Below are positions 36,728 through 49,912 of a stretch of DNA of 64,000 nt, piece after piece (position 1 is the first letter of the stretch; each line of letters starts with the position of its first letter). The notes under the pieces were generated by a model. That model was not told the DNA's origin, ran no database searches, and saw only the letters and a program-made list of their open reading frames with translations. This stretch comes from Membranipora membranacea (Eukaryota > Bryozoa > Gymnolaemata > Cheilostomatida > Membraniporidae). The stretch lies in assembly GCA_914767715.1 (NCBI GenBank), contig OU612071.1, forward strand, positions 5,146,001-5,210,000, read 5' to 3'. A program made the position numbers and the translations under genes.

Positions 36728-39081
36728 ATGATTGACATGGGAGCCTGTTTGCTGATAGCCCTCTTCCTAACTTGTAAGTAGGAACACTTCATTCGATTAT
36801 TGTGTAAATAAAGTTGTTATAGTGATGGGACCTTAGACTTGACCATCAATGATTAACATTGTCTTCATAGTTAATACCAAATTAAAAGCATTTATTGCCT
36901 CTCATGTGATTGTAGATAAAGTTTAACTGATAACAATTTGCCAATTTTTAAGGTTTATATAAAAAGTAATATGGCAGATACACATTTCTGATAATAATCA
37001 ACACTCTGGTGAACAAGTATTTCAAAGAGGATTCCATTGGTCTACTGTAACAGTGGCCATCAGGATATCTTGGCAGAACAAACATTGGCATATTAAACAA
37101 CATTCTGGTGCAAAAACATTCATAGAGGATTAAATCTGCCTATTGTTACAGTGCCTGTAAGGATTATTGGACAGAATGATGTATTCACGGTTACAAACTA
37201 CAACATCGGATCACAAAGTTATGCTAGGATGAACTTTTCATTGCCAGATGTTGGATTCCTCACAATTTGCTTTTGGTACAAGGAGTCAAATGGCAACAAT
37301 TATCCCTATTCAGCATACTTTAGCGTACTGATACCAGATGGTGAGAATAAGTTGATTCACTTATATCAGCAGAGACTGTTTTGTGCAAGAAATCTAACAA
37401 GAATAGCAGCCAAATTTAAAAGAATTGAAGCATTTGTTTTTGACCAATCTGGTGTGCAATAATTTTAAATGATAACTTCACACAAAAGAAATATAAAAAA
37501 AGTAACAACAGATTTGTTCTCTAAGAAATTTTTGTTTGCTGTCTACCTACATGATGGTACTTGTTCTCGGAATCTGAGAAGATATACTGTTGAAGACAAC
37601 AGCTGCTGTAATGATACATAGTCCTGACCTTCTTCATTTTAAATTTTAGGAGGATATCATATGTCAATTGTGAGACATGACAACATTCATTTTCATTTTG
37701 AGCTGAATCGGATAATGCTGTTGCCAGCAACGCCTCAAACGGACTGGAAAATATGGCTGTATTACTGCTTTAAGTTGTCTGAAGCTCAGATTACAAACAG
37801 CTCATCACTGACCAGTGTTCAGGTAAATGAAATCTGGGAACTAAGGTACAAAGCGATTGGTCCCTAAATTGAAAGTGGTAACAATGCAGTTCATAAGTCA
37901 CCATTGTTCAGATAATTCAATAATAAAAATACCTCGCAAACCTTTTTCGGACCGGTATAATTCCTTATTCAAAACTATGTTTCTAATGTTTTCTATGGAT
38001 TGCCACCCTTATTTTAAATAATGGCAGAATGGGTATTTAAGGTTTCTTTAGTTCATTTTCCTTTTTCAGTTTTCATTGAGAAGGCCAAGTGATTCAATAT
38101 GGCTGTCTGAAGACTATGCTGAGCGGCAATCGATGTTGAATCCGGGTAGTGGTGATAGCAGGACCAGAGAGGCACAGATGACACTTTATCAGTGGATTGG
38201 ACCACGTGGTAAGCTTGAAATACTGTAACAACGTTCGGAGAGAGCGATGCCCCATACTATTTGCTACCTTTATCTGATGCAAGAAGGTTAACTGGACCAG
38301 ATAATATTTCTAAATTGTCACAGGGTGGTTAACAAACTTACTCATTTTTTAAGGAGAGGTTTTGGAACAAGCCTCATCTGATGGGAGTTTCTGTTGTCTG
38401 AATATCTGGAGCCATAATTTGACCTCACTGGAAATGTTGGAGGCTGCAAACTGTGAGTCACCAGGTGATATATGCAGTATGAGAGAAGAAAATATTCAGC
38501 TGTATGGGTCTGTAACTTCTGAGACTGGCAAACATCCAGAGGACAGCACTTCGCACGGTGAGTATTAGATTTAGAGTCCAAGGTGTTTGCTGAAGCTGCA
38601 GCCAGACCAAGTCAGGACATCAATAATACTGCTGCATATTTTATTGTTTACAGTCAAAATTAAAAAGTTTCATCTTTCCTAATTATATTCATATCTTTTA
38701 ACCATCTAAGATTAATTTCCACTGTGTAAAGGCGTATACATCCTGAGACGATGCAAGAGTACACGATATTAATCTCAAACTCGGTAGGAATGAACTAGAC
38801 ATCATAATAACATTCGAATTGTAGTTTCGGCCAAAAGCTCAGGAGTATTCATTAAGCATGAATACAAGGAGATGATCGGGCTTAAGCTCAGTGACTATAT
38901 TGACAGTATTACAGAAATACACTGCCTCATACAATGTATCAGATCAGCGCGCTGCTTCTCAGTGAACTATTATGTGAGCGATAGGTTGTGTGAGATGGGT
39001 ACCCTGTATCAGTCTAGACATCCAATAGGTCTTCAGGCTGCACCTGGTGGAAGCCATCACACATTCATAGACTTGAAGTAG
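36728..39081 (+). CDS. Secreted pentraxin/LamG-PAN domain protein, copy E (intact, 335 aa)
   Basis: Exons 36728-36773 (46 nt), 37152-37340 (189), 37650-37822 (173), 38070-38208 (139), 38354-38557 (204) and 38825-39081 (257, stop TAG) total 1008 nt with no stop. Intron phases are 1,1,0,1,1. Residues 1-16 (MIDMGACLLIALFLTL) are a signal peptide. Residues 17 to about 250 form a concanavalin-like fold of pentraxin/LamG type: IIGQNDVFTVTNYN, LTICFWYKESNG with SAYFSVLIPDGG, WKIWLYYCFKLSE, MTLYQWIGPRG, then DGSFCCLNIWSHNLTSLEML and CESPGDI. The last exon is a PAN/Apple domain (HCLIQCIRSARCFSVNYY, RLCEMGTLYQSRHPIGL). A secreted carbohydrate- or ligand-binding, perhaps immune, role is inferred from the domains only. 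The start could also be the fourth codon (MGACLL), as in copy B. It is the only copy in the window whose whole coding sequence is readable. The pentraxin assignment rests on pattern, and other LamG subfamilies are possible. Confidence 0.85.
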
Positions 39082-39639
39082 CCTGATATCTTAAACAGGA
39101 TGGAACAGGCTGAACTCAGTGTAGGGAAGATTGAAATAGTCAATGAATCGTTTAGTACACCTATCACTCTTAAACACTCGGATTTCAGTTGCTGTTGCTT
39201 AATCAACTGTGATAAATATCTATGTCAAATGCAGACCATATTGCTTTAACATTAATTTCAGTTAATTGTGTTGTTTATTGCAAGTGTGTTTGTTTTGCTC
39301 ATACATTTGCACTTAAGTGATATAGTTTTATCAAAGTAAATTTCATTATATCACATTTTTTTTCCTTTTTCGTTTTCATTTTGATGTCAATTGAATCACT
39401 TTCCTGAACACCTTTTTAGGGCTGTTGTTCAATGATGCTGGCTCTATCCTCGATATGAATATTGTTTGACAATATGTATAAATGTCATTTTCATTGCATT
39501 GAATTTCTTGAAATTCCTTTTTACAATTTAACTACCATTTAATGAACATGAATGCTAACTTGACTGTCAAAAGAGGGCAAAAGTAATCTATCAATGTTTT
39601 GCTTCACAGCAGTTTACTCGAAAAAAAGACTGGGAGGGT

Positions 39640-40130
39640 GACAAAAGGTGAGAGTAAAAAGCTACCAATTTTAACTTGCTATATTCTGTCTCTGGTCGGT
39701 TGTGACCTAAAAACTATAAAACTGCATAACTATGTCTGTTAACAGGAAGACTTTAAATCGCCTGCTATTGAGGTACTGTTTCTCCTCAGAGCAATGATTC
39801 TTCGTTATTCTTGTCTATGATTAACAAGCACTCAATATTTGTATTCTATGGACTTTTGCTAAGCAGCACACTTTTTTGTCATATACATGAAAATAAAACT
39901 TTGACATTTGAAATGAAAGAACTAAAGTGGCAGTGTTTTGATAATTCATTCATTGAATCAATCACATAAGCGTGACTTTTGAAACATTGGATATCATTGC
40001 ACGCCTGCAAGCCATATATAGTTGACAGAACTGCAAACCTCACATTTCCACCAGTATCAGTTTCTATGTTTAATACTGGCCCTGTCAGTGTCTGTCTGAT
40101 GTGCTGATACGTGTTGTGATTCTGTAAGAC
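39640..40130 (+). repeat. Duplicated 3' flank of the lectin-like gene, copy E
   Basis: Shares blocks with 32270-32690 (copy D) and, more diverged, with the flanks of A, C and F. On the minus strand, 40122-40000 begins after a good splice acceptor (CTTACAG) and reads NHNTYQHIRQTL, then NIETDTGGNVRFAVLS. Copy D's flank has the matching frame with a 15-nt, in-frame difference. This could be an antisense exon or chance. Confidence 0.65.
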
Positions 40131-42653
40131 AAAACAAAGAAAGCAAATTTTAAATCATATAGTCCATATTAATATCACAATGAGCTAAAAGCTTGTGTGC
40201 AACGAGACGCGTTGTAATATAATTTTGCATTGATAGGGATGAGAGTTTGCTTCCTAAGCATTGTCTACCCAGCTCTAGTGTTCTTTATCATACCCTTCAC
40301 ATCTCTTACCTCCTCTTATTTTCCCTACCTTATGTCAAGAATGTCAATCTATTCACCTCAGTCATTTACCTTTCAGATTTATGGCTCGGTGAGTAAAATT
40401 CAGGCAAAAAGAAGCAAATATTGAGCAGATTTACGTGTGAAGACACATGTATAAACTACATCAAACTTCCTAATCATGTTAACGTTTACATTGTAAGCGA
40501 CCAGATGTCTCTCATCAGTGTAATATTGTCTGCAATAGCTGTTTATAAATATTTACAAAATTGTCAATTTCTTTAATATTTTTTTCTTAAACTATTATCA
40601 AACTATATTTTCTTTTGTGCAATATAAAGCCAGGTAATAAACCAGCACAGCACACATCTTTTAGGCTAGTATAACAGTATACCTATTCTTTGGTAGTAAG
40701 TAGTTAAGTTACTCCGGTCCAACACCTCTATTTATATCCCCATTGCTTAACATGCAAACTTTGTTGACCACTCAAAAAGATGGTATGCTTCTGCTCTTCC
40801 ATATTGGTGACTATGGGTTTAAAATTGCCTGTCAGAATTATTCAGTGGCCCCATATATAAGACCATTGCATTTTTCACACATTTCCAGTCTAATTTTCAT
40901 TAGTTAGCCCACCCGTATGCATTGATCGTCCTTAAATGATTTTGCAGAAAAGTTTCAAACTGTAATTCAATCAATTTCCATTGCAAATACACTTGAAAAT
41001 ATTTACAGGGTTCAATATCACTGACAGCAGTGCTTTTGAATTGGCTACAGAGTCATTTGTTATCAGTCATACTAATCGTTTCATTTGAGGAGGGGTGAAA
41101 CAAGTTGGCCTTGACCGGATTATAGGTGTATTACCTCCAATAGCACAATACGACTGGAAATAAAATCAATGGACTAGAGGTAATGTGTTATATCTGAAAT
41201 AAAATATTATTTGAAAACATTCCGTTAGAATTATACCATGAAACTATTCAAAAAAAAAATATTGCATGCAAGAAAATATAGTTTAACAAAATAATATTGA
41301 CGAAATTGGCAATTTTGTATATATTCATAAACAGCTATTGCAGATAGTATTACACTGTTGAGAGACATCAGGTCGCTTACTATGTAACAGTTTGCAACAA
41401 GAGGACAGCTTGAGCTTTGATTTAATTAATGCTGAGGGCCGAATGATGGCAACAATAGCAGAGTGATGTGATATCTTGCTTTTATTATTATTGTACCCTG
41501 TATAATAAGGAAAGTAAGATTAAAACGTGTGTACGTAAATAGGTCAATTAACAAAGTGACATGACATTGATAACAGTGTATAAATAGAAGGCTTGTGACA
41601 TAAAAATAGAACAGATTGGATAAAAGCTGGCAATAATTATAAACTTACAAACATTAGTTTATTCAGCCGCTAAGTATTAATCAGATAGTATATTGAGATC
41701 ACAGAATCTGTTGTGAGTGATTTAATTGAGAAGTCATTGAGTGCGATTATCTACAAATTAATGAACAATTATGAGCATTGAACATTGAAAAGGTGGCACT
41801 GCAGTGTTTACATAATTAACGTTGTCATTAGAGTTTTACATCAAATTGTAATAAAGTCAAGAATCATCTATATCAAATATTACAAATTTGTCACAATAGT
41901 ATTATTTACATGTTGTATCAAATAGTGTAGGCTTAAAACTCCAAAGAATAGAATAGGAGAAAGTGTAAAGGTATAAGGTATGAAGTTAAAGTTCTTTTTT
42001 ACGGATGTGCCAGGTTGGCAACTCAAATGACACTGTTGTTTTTAAAAATGGTATGATGGTCTGAGTTAAAATCTATTGTTATGCAAATAAGTATAGTTGG
42101 TTATTAAAAGCTGTACTGCAGCAATTATAGGATTAGTGCAGTTTGAAATAGAACACTTTGCAATACCAATACACATTTGTGACAGGCCCTGCACAGCAAG
42201 ATAATGCAGTCAGATGGCAAACAAAGTAAGCTTAACTGTGATTGAAATTAATGGATATTTAAAGATATTGCAGTAATCAAAATCATTATTATGATATTAG
42301 CAAATATTGCTTGCAAAAATGAAAGTCGATAAATATTCCATATACATACGCGTCAGAACCTCTGTGAAATCAAAATATGTACGCCATGTCTTATATTCAG
42401 ATCATATTGAGAAACTTTTCCTTATGATATTAATATCAGAGATCTTCGGAGTTCATGAAATACAGACTCAGTAAACATTGTAAAACAGCATACGTTATTT
42501 GCTAATTATTATTGTCAAGTATTATTTCTTTAAGTTGATTTCATATTATTTGCAGAAAGTCTTCTCTATATGAATTCGAAGACCAGACCTACTTATTCAC
42601 AGGGAATTGCAACTGGGGTGCCTTATTACAAAACACATAATCAAAGTTAGTAC
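40131..42653. other. Region without recognised gene
   Basis: AT-rich. Later exons of the minus-strand gene that begins at about 43.4 kb may lie here, but I could not identify them. Confidence 0.4.
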
Positions 42654-43431
42654 CTGGACATGTGACGGTGGCTTGGGAATCTACTGAAACCTCGCTTGGC
42701 TGTCCTACAAAGATATGAATTACGTTACCTGAATTATTGTACAAATAACCTGAATATGTCAATGGTTAGATTCTTAAAGAGGGATTGTGTCTGTGAGAAC
42801 TTAACTGATGAATTCATGGCTTATTAGCGGTAAAACTCACAGTAGGGCTATTTTCGGAGAAATTACATCAGTATATCACTTTGTTTCATTAGATCTAGCT
42901 TAAATGCCAGCAGCTTTGACGTTATGATTTGACTGACATCCCAGTTAGAACCTCAACCAAGCTACTAACAATATTTGCAAGGTGTTTGGTGTGGCATTTC
43001 TGAAATTTTGCACCAATTCAGGGTGAGAATTTTTTCCAGATATCATACATTTATTGACATATGCTTGTTCAGGGTCAAATATATTTAACTCACCCATGAA
43101 TTTAATGAATACTCCAAATCCAGGTCTTTGGTCTCATAGCATATTTCTTCTATAGGGCAAAAGAAAACGATTGACTCACCTACGATATTGATTTGATTAA
43201 TTGAATTTACCTTGAAATTTGCTTTGTTGAGGGTTTATTTCGGTACCAAGCTGCTTTGCAAACATATCATCAAAACTCTTCAGGTCTTTAATACATAACG
43301 CTGTCAAACTAGGGTTCTGGCTCTGCAAACCCTTAAAGTTCTTCCAGAAACAGTTTATTCCATCGTTGACGACAGTTGTCTGCCTATCCTGACTCCATGG
43401 ATCATTTATAGCATATCCGGCCATCCTTGTT
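42654..43431 (-). CDS. Two exons of an unrecognised gene (possible Ig-like start)
   Basis: Exon 43431-43211 has acceptor GCTTAG and donor CAAG/gtaaat. From the Met at 43424 it reads MAGYAINDPWSQDRQTTVV, then INCFWKNFKGLQSQN and FAKQLGTEINPQQSKFQ, and ends in phase 1. Exon 42704-42654 (51 nt) has matching phase and good borders and continues GQPSEVSVDSQATVTCPG. The last stretch resembles the start of an immunoglobulin-type strand (VTCPG), but that is too short to call. Upstream and downstream exons were not found. The family is not recognised. No signal peptide is seen in these exons. Confidence 0.5.
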
Positions 43432-43439
43432 CTAAGCAA

Positions 43440-46400
43440 GAGGAGACGACAATATTAGACATGACAGGAAAAAAATCAAATTGAATCCTCTAATTTTGTA
43501 TATCAAGCTTATTCTGTACTGAGAGTTTTTCTTGTTTATCATTGTCTTGCCTTTATTGATCATACAAAGGTGTTTGAAACAACACATGCATAATATTGAC
43601 AAACAGCTATCATTGTGAAAATTTATTGACATTGATGAAACAATTTAAGATCATTCTTAATTGTATCCGCGTTTTAAGTGAGAAGAGATGGAAAATTTTC
43701 AAGATGATATGGTGTGACTAATTAAGTAATTGTAATTTTGCATACTATCAGACGGAGAGTTAGCTCAGCACTGAATTTTATCTCAAATTAATGGAATTCA
43801 TAGTTTGAGATTGATGAAGATTCATTGAATCACTATCATGGGAGGGGAGCATCGTGCAGTCAAATCAGTGACTGCAATTTAGTAAGACTGCAATAATTGC
43901 TTGAGCAAGTCTTTACAACTAGGGTCCAAATGTTTCATCAAAGTTTATGATCACTGATGATTGTGAAGAAATTTTTGGCATTGAGTGGTTAAATAGTAAT
44001 GGAAGGATTTCTCAGCGGGTCTGCTAAGATGTGTTCATACCTTTTAGACCATAGAACATTTTGAGAGCCAATGTACTTTTGATATTGTACTTAATATGAT
44101 TGAGAGTAGTATAGGTGGCCTGTATATACACATTTGACATCAACAATAGGCAGATGACAGGTCATACCATTGATTAGAGTTATATGAGACAGCTGAACTT
44201 CATAAGTGTGATGTCATTAATTATCCATAATATCATATGAGAATACTAATTATTTCAATATGTCTATGGAATTGCTTCTTGATTTGCAAATGCAAATACA
44301 GGCCTCTAATTTTTCTTAATTTCAATTTGAAAACTTGATAATGTCAAAAGTATCAGGTATCAGTATATGCGGTCACAAAGGAAAAATATCAAATCATTGG
44401 TTTGAATGTAACAGCTCACGGTCAAATTGAGCATCCGATTCCTTACCCCAATGTGTTAAACTACTATGAGCGAATATTTAGGCAGCAGTTTCGTCTTTGT
44501 TTGATGTATTTCAAGAACTGGAACAATTTACTCAACACTAGAAAGTTCTAAATTAGGTTACCTGGAAAGATACCCTTCATATAGCCCATACCATACCTTT
44601 AAAAAATTCAGTGGACATCAATCGACTCTTTTTATGCTTTGTCTGCAGCTCCATTAGTAATAAGACTTGTAGCTTAGAAAATTTTGAGAGCTGATATATT
44701 GATTAAATTGCCAAAATGTTACATACATTAGACTTATACTATTGATTACTGGTACAAGTTTTTTCAGGTGATTTTGAATATATAACTGTCTTGTAAAACT
44801 GGTACAATCTTAAAATATTATCTGCGTTTCCAACCATTGGTATGCTACCTTAATAAAAGTGGCGACCCTTACAGGTTGTGGTACAATAAAAATGATAAAA
44901 CGCATGAAACCTGACATGAATTTAAAGTATATATTTTCCTGGCGAAGGCAATATCGGTGTCATCAGAATATATCACAGCCTAAGAGAGCCCGTGTTATTC
45001 ATGTGAATATTTTGCTTAGAATTTGATACAGCGCTGTCAAAGCATGTAGTTTTGCTTTCTAGGAGTGGCATGCAATCATGAGCGTTTGCAAGTTTTCATT
45101 GCTTCAAATCTATATCATTTGTCATGGACCTATTCGCTAAATCAATGTTCACATGACACTATTGATGGACCCCATCTAATACCTTATTGACTAAAGAATA
45201 ACATAAAAGAATTATATCAGACAGGCCTGTACAGATGATTTTCCACAACGAGGGATTGAATATGGGTGCACAGGCTAAATGTAATAGGAATAGGAAACTG
45301 CTCTGTGTGGTTCTAATATAGCTGAGTCTGAGAAGCTTTTGTGATGACCATGTTTTTTTACTTTTCTTTACCAATGGTGTTGTGGTGATCAGCCTTACTG
45401 ATGTGACCAATGGAAGTTTTATTTTAGTTGGACCTGGCTAGTTTTACATAATGTGTTGTATTATTACTAGGGTTGATGTCCTAGGGGTGTACCAATTCAT
45501 TGACAGCAGGATAAGATCCTGGGTTCAATGAGCGTTAAAGTGAAAGGACAGATCATACCTACTGAAGTTTTCATAATCATTACGGACTGAAAATTGATTG
45601 CAGTTGGTTAGATGGCTGTTGCAAAAACTGAACAGCACTGGCTGAGCATTGTATTGGATGTACTTTGGTGTAAGATTCTTGGGAGGAGAAAAGGTGTGGA
45701 TGAGAGTTTTCAGGTGAACTTGCAATAATTTCTGTGTTTGGTTTTGGTTGAATGGAGCAGTAGACATAAGACAGCAGGGTTGGTCTTCATCCAAATCCCC
45801 ATGATAGGTATTTCATTAACGATAAAATGCCAATATTGTCAATCTGAGAAGTGTTTCAGCAGGGAATTAGAGATAAATAATGCTCTGAAACTAGGAAAGA
45901 TTTGCCACCTATCTTAACTATCACAATCACGAAGAGATATGTATGAGCTTAAATGCTAGCTAATCCTTCAATTCTGTGCTAACACTGAATCCATGAGAGA
46001 AATAATATTTGGTGACTTGTGATTATAACCACCAGTACAGCAAAAAGGAGGCAGATGAATCCCTACTAATTATTTGTATGTGTACGAATTGTAAAGAGTG
46101 AAATGTAAGCAAAATTCCAATCCGGCCTCTTCTTAGTGAGAAAATGGATAAGGTTACTGAAGGTATCAATATAAACTTGGAGCTCATTGAGTTGAACTCA
46201 GTGAACCAGGATTAGTTCATCTGCACTTTTAGGTTGTCATTGAGTGGGTCCGTAGGAACATAATAGTGACCGTTTTAAGCATAATGGCTATTATCGATGA
46301 ATGCTGGTGATGATTACAGCATTTCAATGCTTCCTGGGTCACTTTGTTAGCTTCAAAGCTGAAGTTAATACTAAATATTACAGTCCCTGGTTTTTAAGAT

Positions 46401-47146
46401 ATTTTTTTCATATAGAATATTGAAAGTCATTGACTTTTTTACAACATGATTTTATTTAGAAATATATATAAAGACATTCAATCATTTTTTGAACATGCTT
46501 CAGAATATGAATCCTACACATCCAAATCTACACAAATCAAGATTAGAAAAATATTGTGAACATGGGTGATATGTTTGCTTTGGCATAAATATTACATTCA
46601 AGCGTCACAGAAAACATTCATCAGGGTCTGGGTTATTCAAGGTATAAAATTAAAATTAATCAAACTGTTACTTCCATAATACAACTGATCATATAAACAA
46701 ATTTAAAAAAAAAGAATCATTGTTAGAAACATTGACAATGACAATAAGAAATGGGAGAAACCTGGGCCAAGCAAAACAAAAGGATAACAAAGCAGCTAAT
46801 GCATTGGGGTATCAAATGCTACGCTGATAGCTAATGAGCCATTCTAGGATATGTGTAAGTGATGACATGGAAACCGGTTATCCAAGTCAATATCATAATA
46901 TGCAACCATAGTTATAAAAACCTTGGAAATTTGCAATCTCACTGCACTTAAGATGTGCTCACATTGGTCAACAAACTAACAACGAAGAAAATTTTATCAG
47001 ATTTTAAAAAGCTGAGAGGTACCAGTAAAGCATGGAAAAATGCTCAGTTCAGGTATTTTCGGCGTAGTCAATTGGTGATTTACATTATAGTAACAAATCT
47101 CTGTTTTATCTGTTAGTAAACAGTTATAAGTAACCTCTTGGTTGGC
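43440..47146. other. Intergenic, mostly featureless; contains a 3'-flank relic of copy F
   Basis: 45061-45150 (GTGGCATGCAATCATGAGCG to TTGTCATGGACC) matches the flank block at 16050-16130 downstream of copy A and lies downstream of copy F. The rest is AT-rich without a recognised gene. Confidence 0.5.
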
Positions 47147-47531
47147 TTATAACACAAGTGAATGGTGAGTTACACCAATCATAGCCCCTAGTCCTGATTG
47201 GTCCCATGACTGATAAAGGGTGCCCATCTCACACCTACCATCTATTTCATAGTAATTTAATGAATAGCACACAGCCGATCGAATGCACATCGCTAGACAG
47301 TGATCTTTATTTCTGCTGTAGGTAGTATTGTTTAGTCCGAGGCCCATCAACTTTGTCTCTCTAAGGACAATAAAAACTCCTGAAGATTTAGGTAAAACTG
47401 CAATAGATAAACATTTTTAAAACCTCTGAAGATTCCATACTGGTCGATTCTTTCCCCACACTAGCTTAAATGGAAAAGGAATTTGCAGTTTGATATCATC
47501 ATTATGTACAATCTTACAAAGGAATAGGAAT

Positions 47532-47784
47532 TGGCTCAGCTAGTTGCAGCACCGGACTTCAACATTCAAGTGATTAAGGTCATGGGTTCAAGTTCTACTG
47601 CAGTCCATTGACAACTGGGGATTGTTGGACCCCAAGGTGTGCTCCAATCTGCCTAGTTACTGAAAGCAAATTGGCGCAAATATTGCAGCCTTGCCCTTAA
47701 GGCATCCCTTATTTCGCCACCATTCTCCGAAATGTTGTGAGTGATTGTTATCTTGCGATTTTAACCAACATTTTTAACCAAAAA
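47532..47784 (+). mobile_element. tRNA-derived SINE
   Basis: It begins with tRNA-like sequence: A-box region TGGCTCAGCTAGTTGCAG and B box GGGTTCAAGTTC at 47584-47595. The body follows: ACTGCAGTCCATTGACAACT, GGTGTGCTCCAATCTGCC, GCAAATTGGCGCA and CTTAAGGCATCCC. It ends TTTTAACCAACATTTTTAACC. The copy at 49672-49912 matches it in reverse over the same parts. Pol III-transcribed, mobilised in trans by a LINE. Confidence 0.8.
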
Positions 47785-48397
47785 TCTGGTCAATGGGTCT
47801 TATATTTACCTTGGAGACTACCTTTCTCAGGATGTGCACTAATCTCAGCCAAAGCTGACCCATAAAGCTCTATATTCTCTATCGACATGCTGTATATATC
47901 TCCTGTTAAATCACAGTCTGCAGCCTCCAAAATCTCTAGTGAGGTCAAGTAACGGCTCCAAATATTCAGGCAGCATATTCTTCCACTGGATGTAATGACT
48001 ACAAAATTGCAATCTAGGCACTGGAAAGGCATTGAGGTGAATTTAAGCTCCATGTCATGGATACTCTAAACCTTAAGTATGCCAAGGTGAACAAAATATT
48101 CACTCTTATCCTATTGACATGCACATTGCATTTCAATACAAAAAGTGGGTTAACTTGCTGTGGTATACCTAACTAGCAAGCTAATAAATAACTTACCGTC
48201 TAAATGAGTGAGCTGAAGGAGAGTTAATTGTACATTGCTAGTATTTTATGTACTGTAAGAATTGATTGAGTTCGTCTGGTCGTGATGTGTGGTGTTCCAT
48301 GAAAATTCATTCTGCCTTCTCACAAACAACTTGAAATAGAATATTCAGAGTCAGCAGAGTTACATGTTGACTTTTCAATTAATCTACACAAGAAATT

Positions 48398-49020
48398 CGG
48401 CTGGAACATATATCATCCGAATCCTACGGGATTGGAAAAAAGACTCTTCATTTTGGACTAGGTTAAATAAGTGATTTTATGAAATTAGATTGATGGTCGG
48501 ATGGATTCTGCGGTGAATGTTTTGAGTTGCCAATACTAGATGTGCAAAAGCAGGCTTACTAGTCTCAGGAGCCCACTAGGACTATGGCACATACTTCCCC
48601 CTACTGATCCTCTTCTTCACATCTTCCTCCACTGACTTTCCTGAACCTCTTTGCAGCAGGTATCAAGTTAACTTATATTTGAAAGCTGGGTTGAACAGAG
48701 AGGTGAACAATTTCGAAAAGTTGCATGTATTCTTGTATTGGTGCTTAGTTATATTTGTGGTATATATTTTTAATAAGCGTTACTTGCTAGAAGCTGTTAT
48801 TATTGCCTACCTTACCTATGATGAACAATAATATCCATAATCGTGGACAAAATGTATAGTTTGTTAAGGTGAAGTCGAATGATGAAGTTGGACCATCAGG
48901 CCAAGTTTAACCACTACTTAGTTTACAATTGACCAAAGAGTGGTTACTTTTTGATATGAGTATTTTTTGTAAAGATGCAAAATAATTAAGAAGTTGAGTA
49001 GTAAATGGGTGATACTTCGC
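48398..49020. other. Intronic DNA of copy F, nothing recognised
   Basis: No open frame or repeat of note between exons 3 and 4 of copy F. Confidence 0.4.
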
Positions 49021-49671
49021 CTGCACATCTTTTTCATGGAACACACTAGTAAAAGTGGAATATGCTTCACTCACCTAGAGTGAATATGACGACAGAAATT
49101 TTTTAAGCTTGAACCATTTATAATCACTGCTGATTCTGTGAATATCGAACAGACCAATTCTAGTTCCATAGAGATATATGTACAATCTGCCATCAGAGTG
49201 ACGATAGTAAATATAAAAAATGCTCCCCCCTGTAAAAAAATATGAATCTCCAGCATGTGCATATAAGACCATGTGGTACATGAAGCAGACATGCTGCTGT
49301 ATATACATTAATACTACAGCAGACAAGAAGAGATATGGAAAAAAAAGGCAGGGTTTAAGTTTCATGAATGGCTTTTTCCATGTAGTGCCATACGATGCTT
49401 TTATCTCGATAACGCCAAATGGTGGAGATAGTTATTATCAGAAATGGTAGGCAGCAAATTACTTAGTGGGTTATTCATGCCAAGCTATATTTTGGCAATG
49501 TACTCTAGGCAGTATATATCAGGATGAGTTCCTATTTCGGTTGGTCATAGTCATCTTGACGAGGGAGGATAACTCTAAAGCACAAAAGTTAAGGTTGGGG
49601 CTCAACTTGACAGATTCCTTTTCTTATAATCATGTGGGCATAAATAATTAGTTGTGAACTGAGTAAATGTC

Positions 49672-49912
49672 GGTTAAAAAAAAATGTTGGTTAAAATCCC
49701 AATGGTTGGTCACTCACTACATCGTGGAGGCGAAATAGTGTGCCTTAAGGGCGAGGCTGCAATGACTGCGCCAATTTGCTCTCAGTTTGTAGGCAGGTCG
49801 AAGCACACCTGGGGGTCCAACAACTCCCAGTAGTCAGTGGACTGCAGTGGGATTCGAACCCACGACTTTCAACACTTGCATGATGAAAGCCACCTCCTAC
49901 TCCTTAGAGTAA
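49672..49912 (-). mobile_element. tRNA-derived SINE, reverse orientation
   Basis: Read on the minus strand: B box GGGTTCGAATCCCACTGCAG (about 49865-49846), GGTGTGCTTCGACCTGCC, GCAAATTGGCGCAGTCATTG, CTTAAGGCACACTATTTCGC, ending TTTTAACCAACATTTTT. It is closer to a tRNA B box than the copy at 47532, so probably younger. It lies in intron 2 of copy F. Confidence 0.82.

Noticed and set aside
45480-45545. CCTGGGTTCAATGAG, similar to a Pol III B box
   Set aside because: No A box or SINE body around it.
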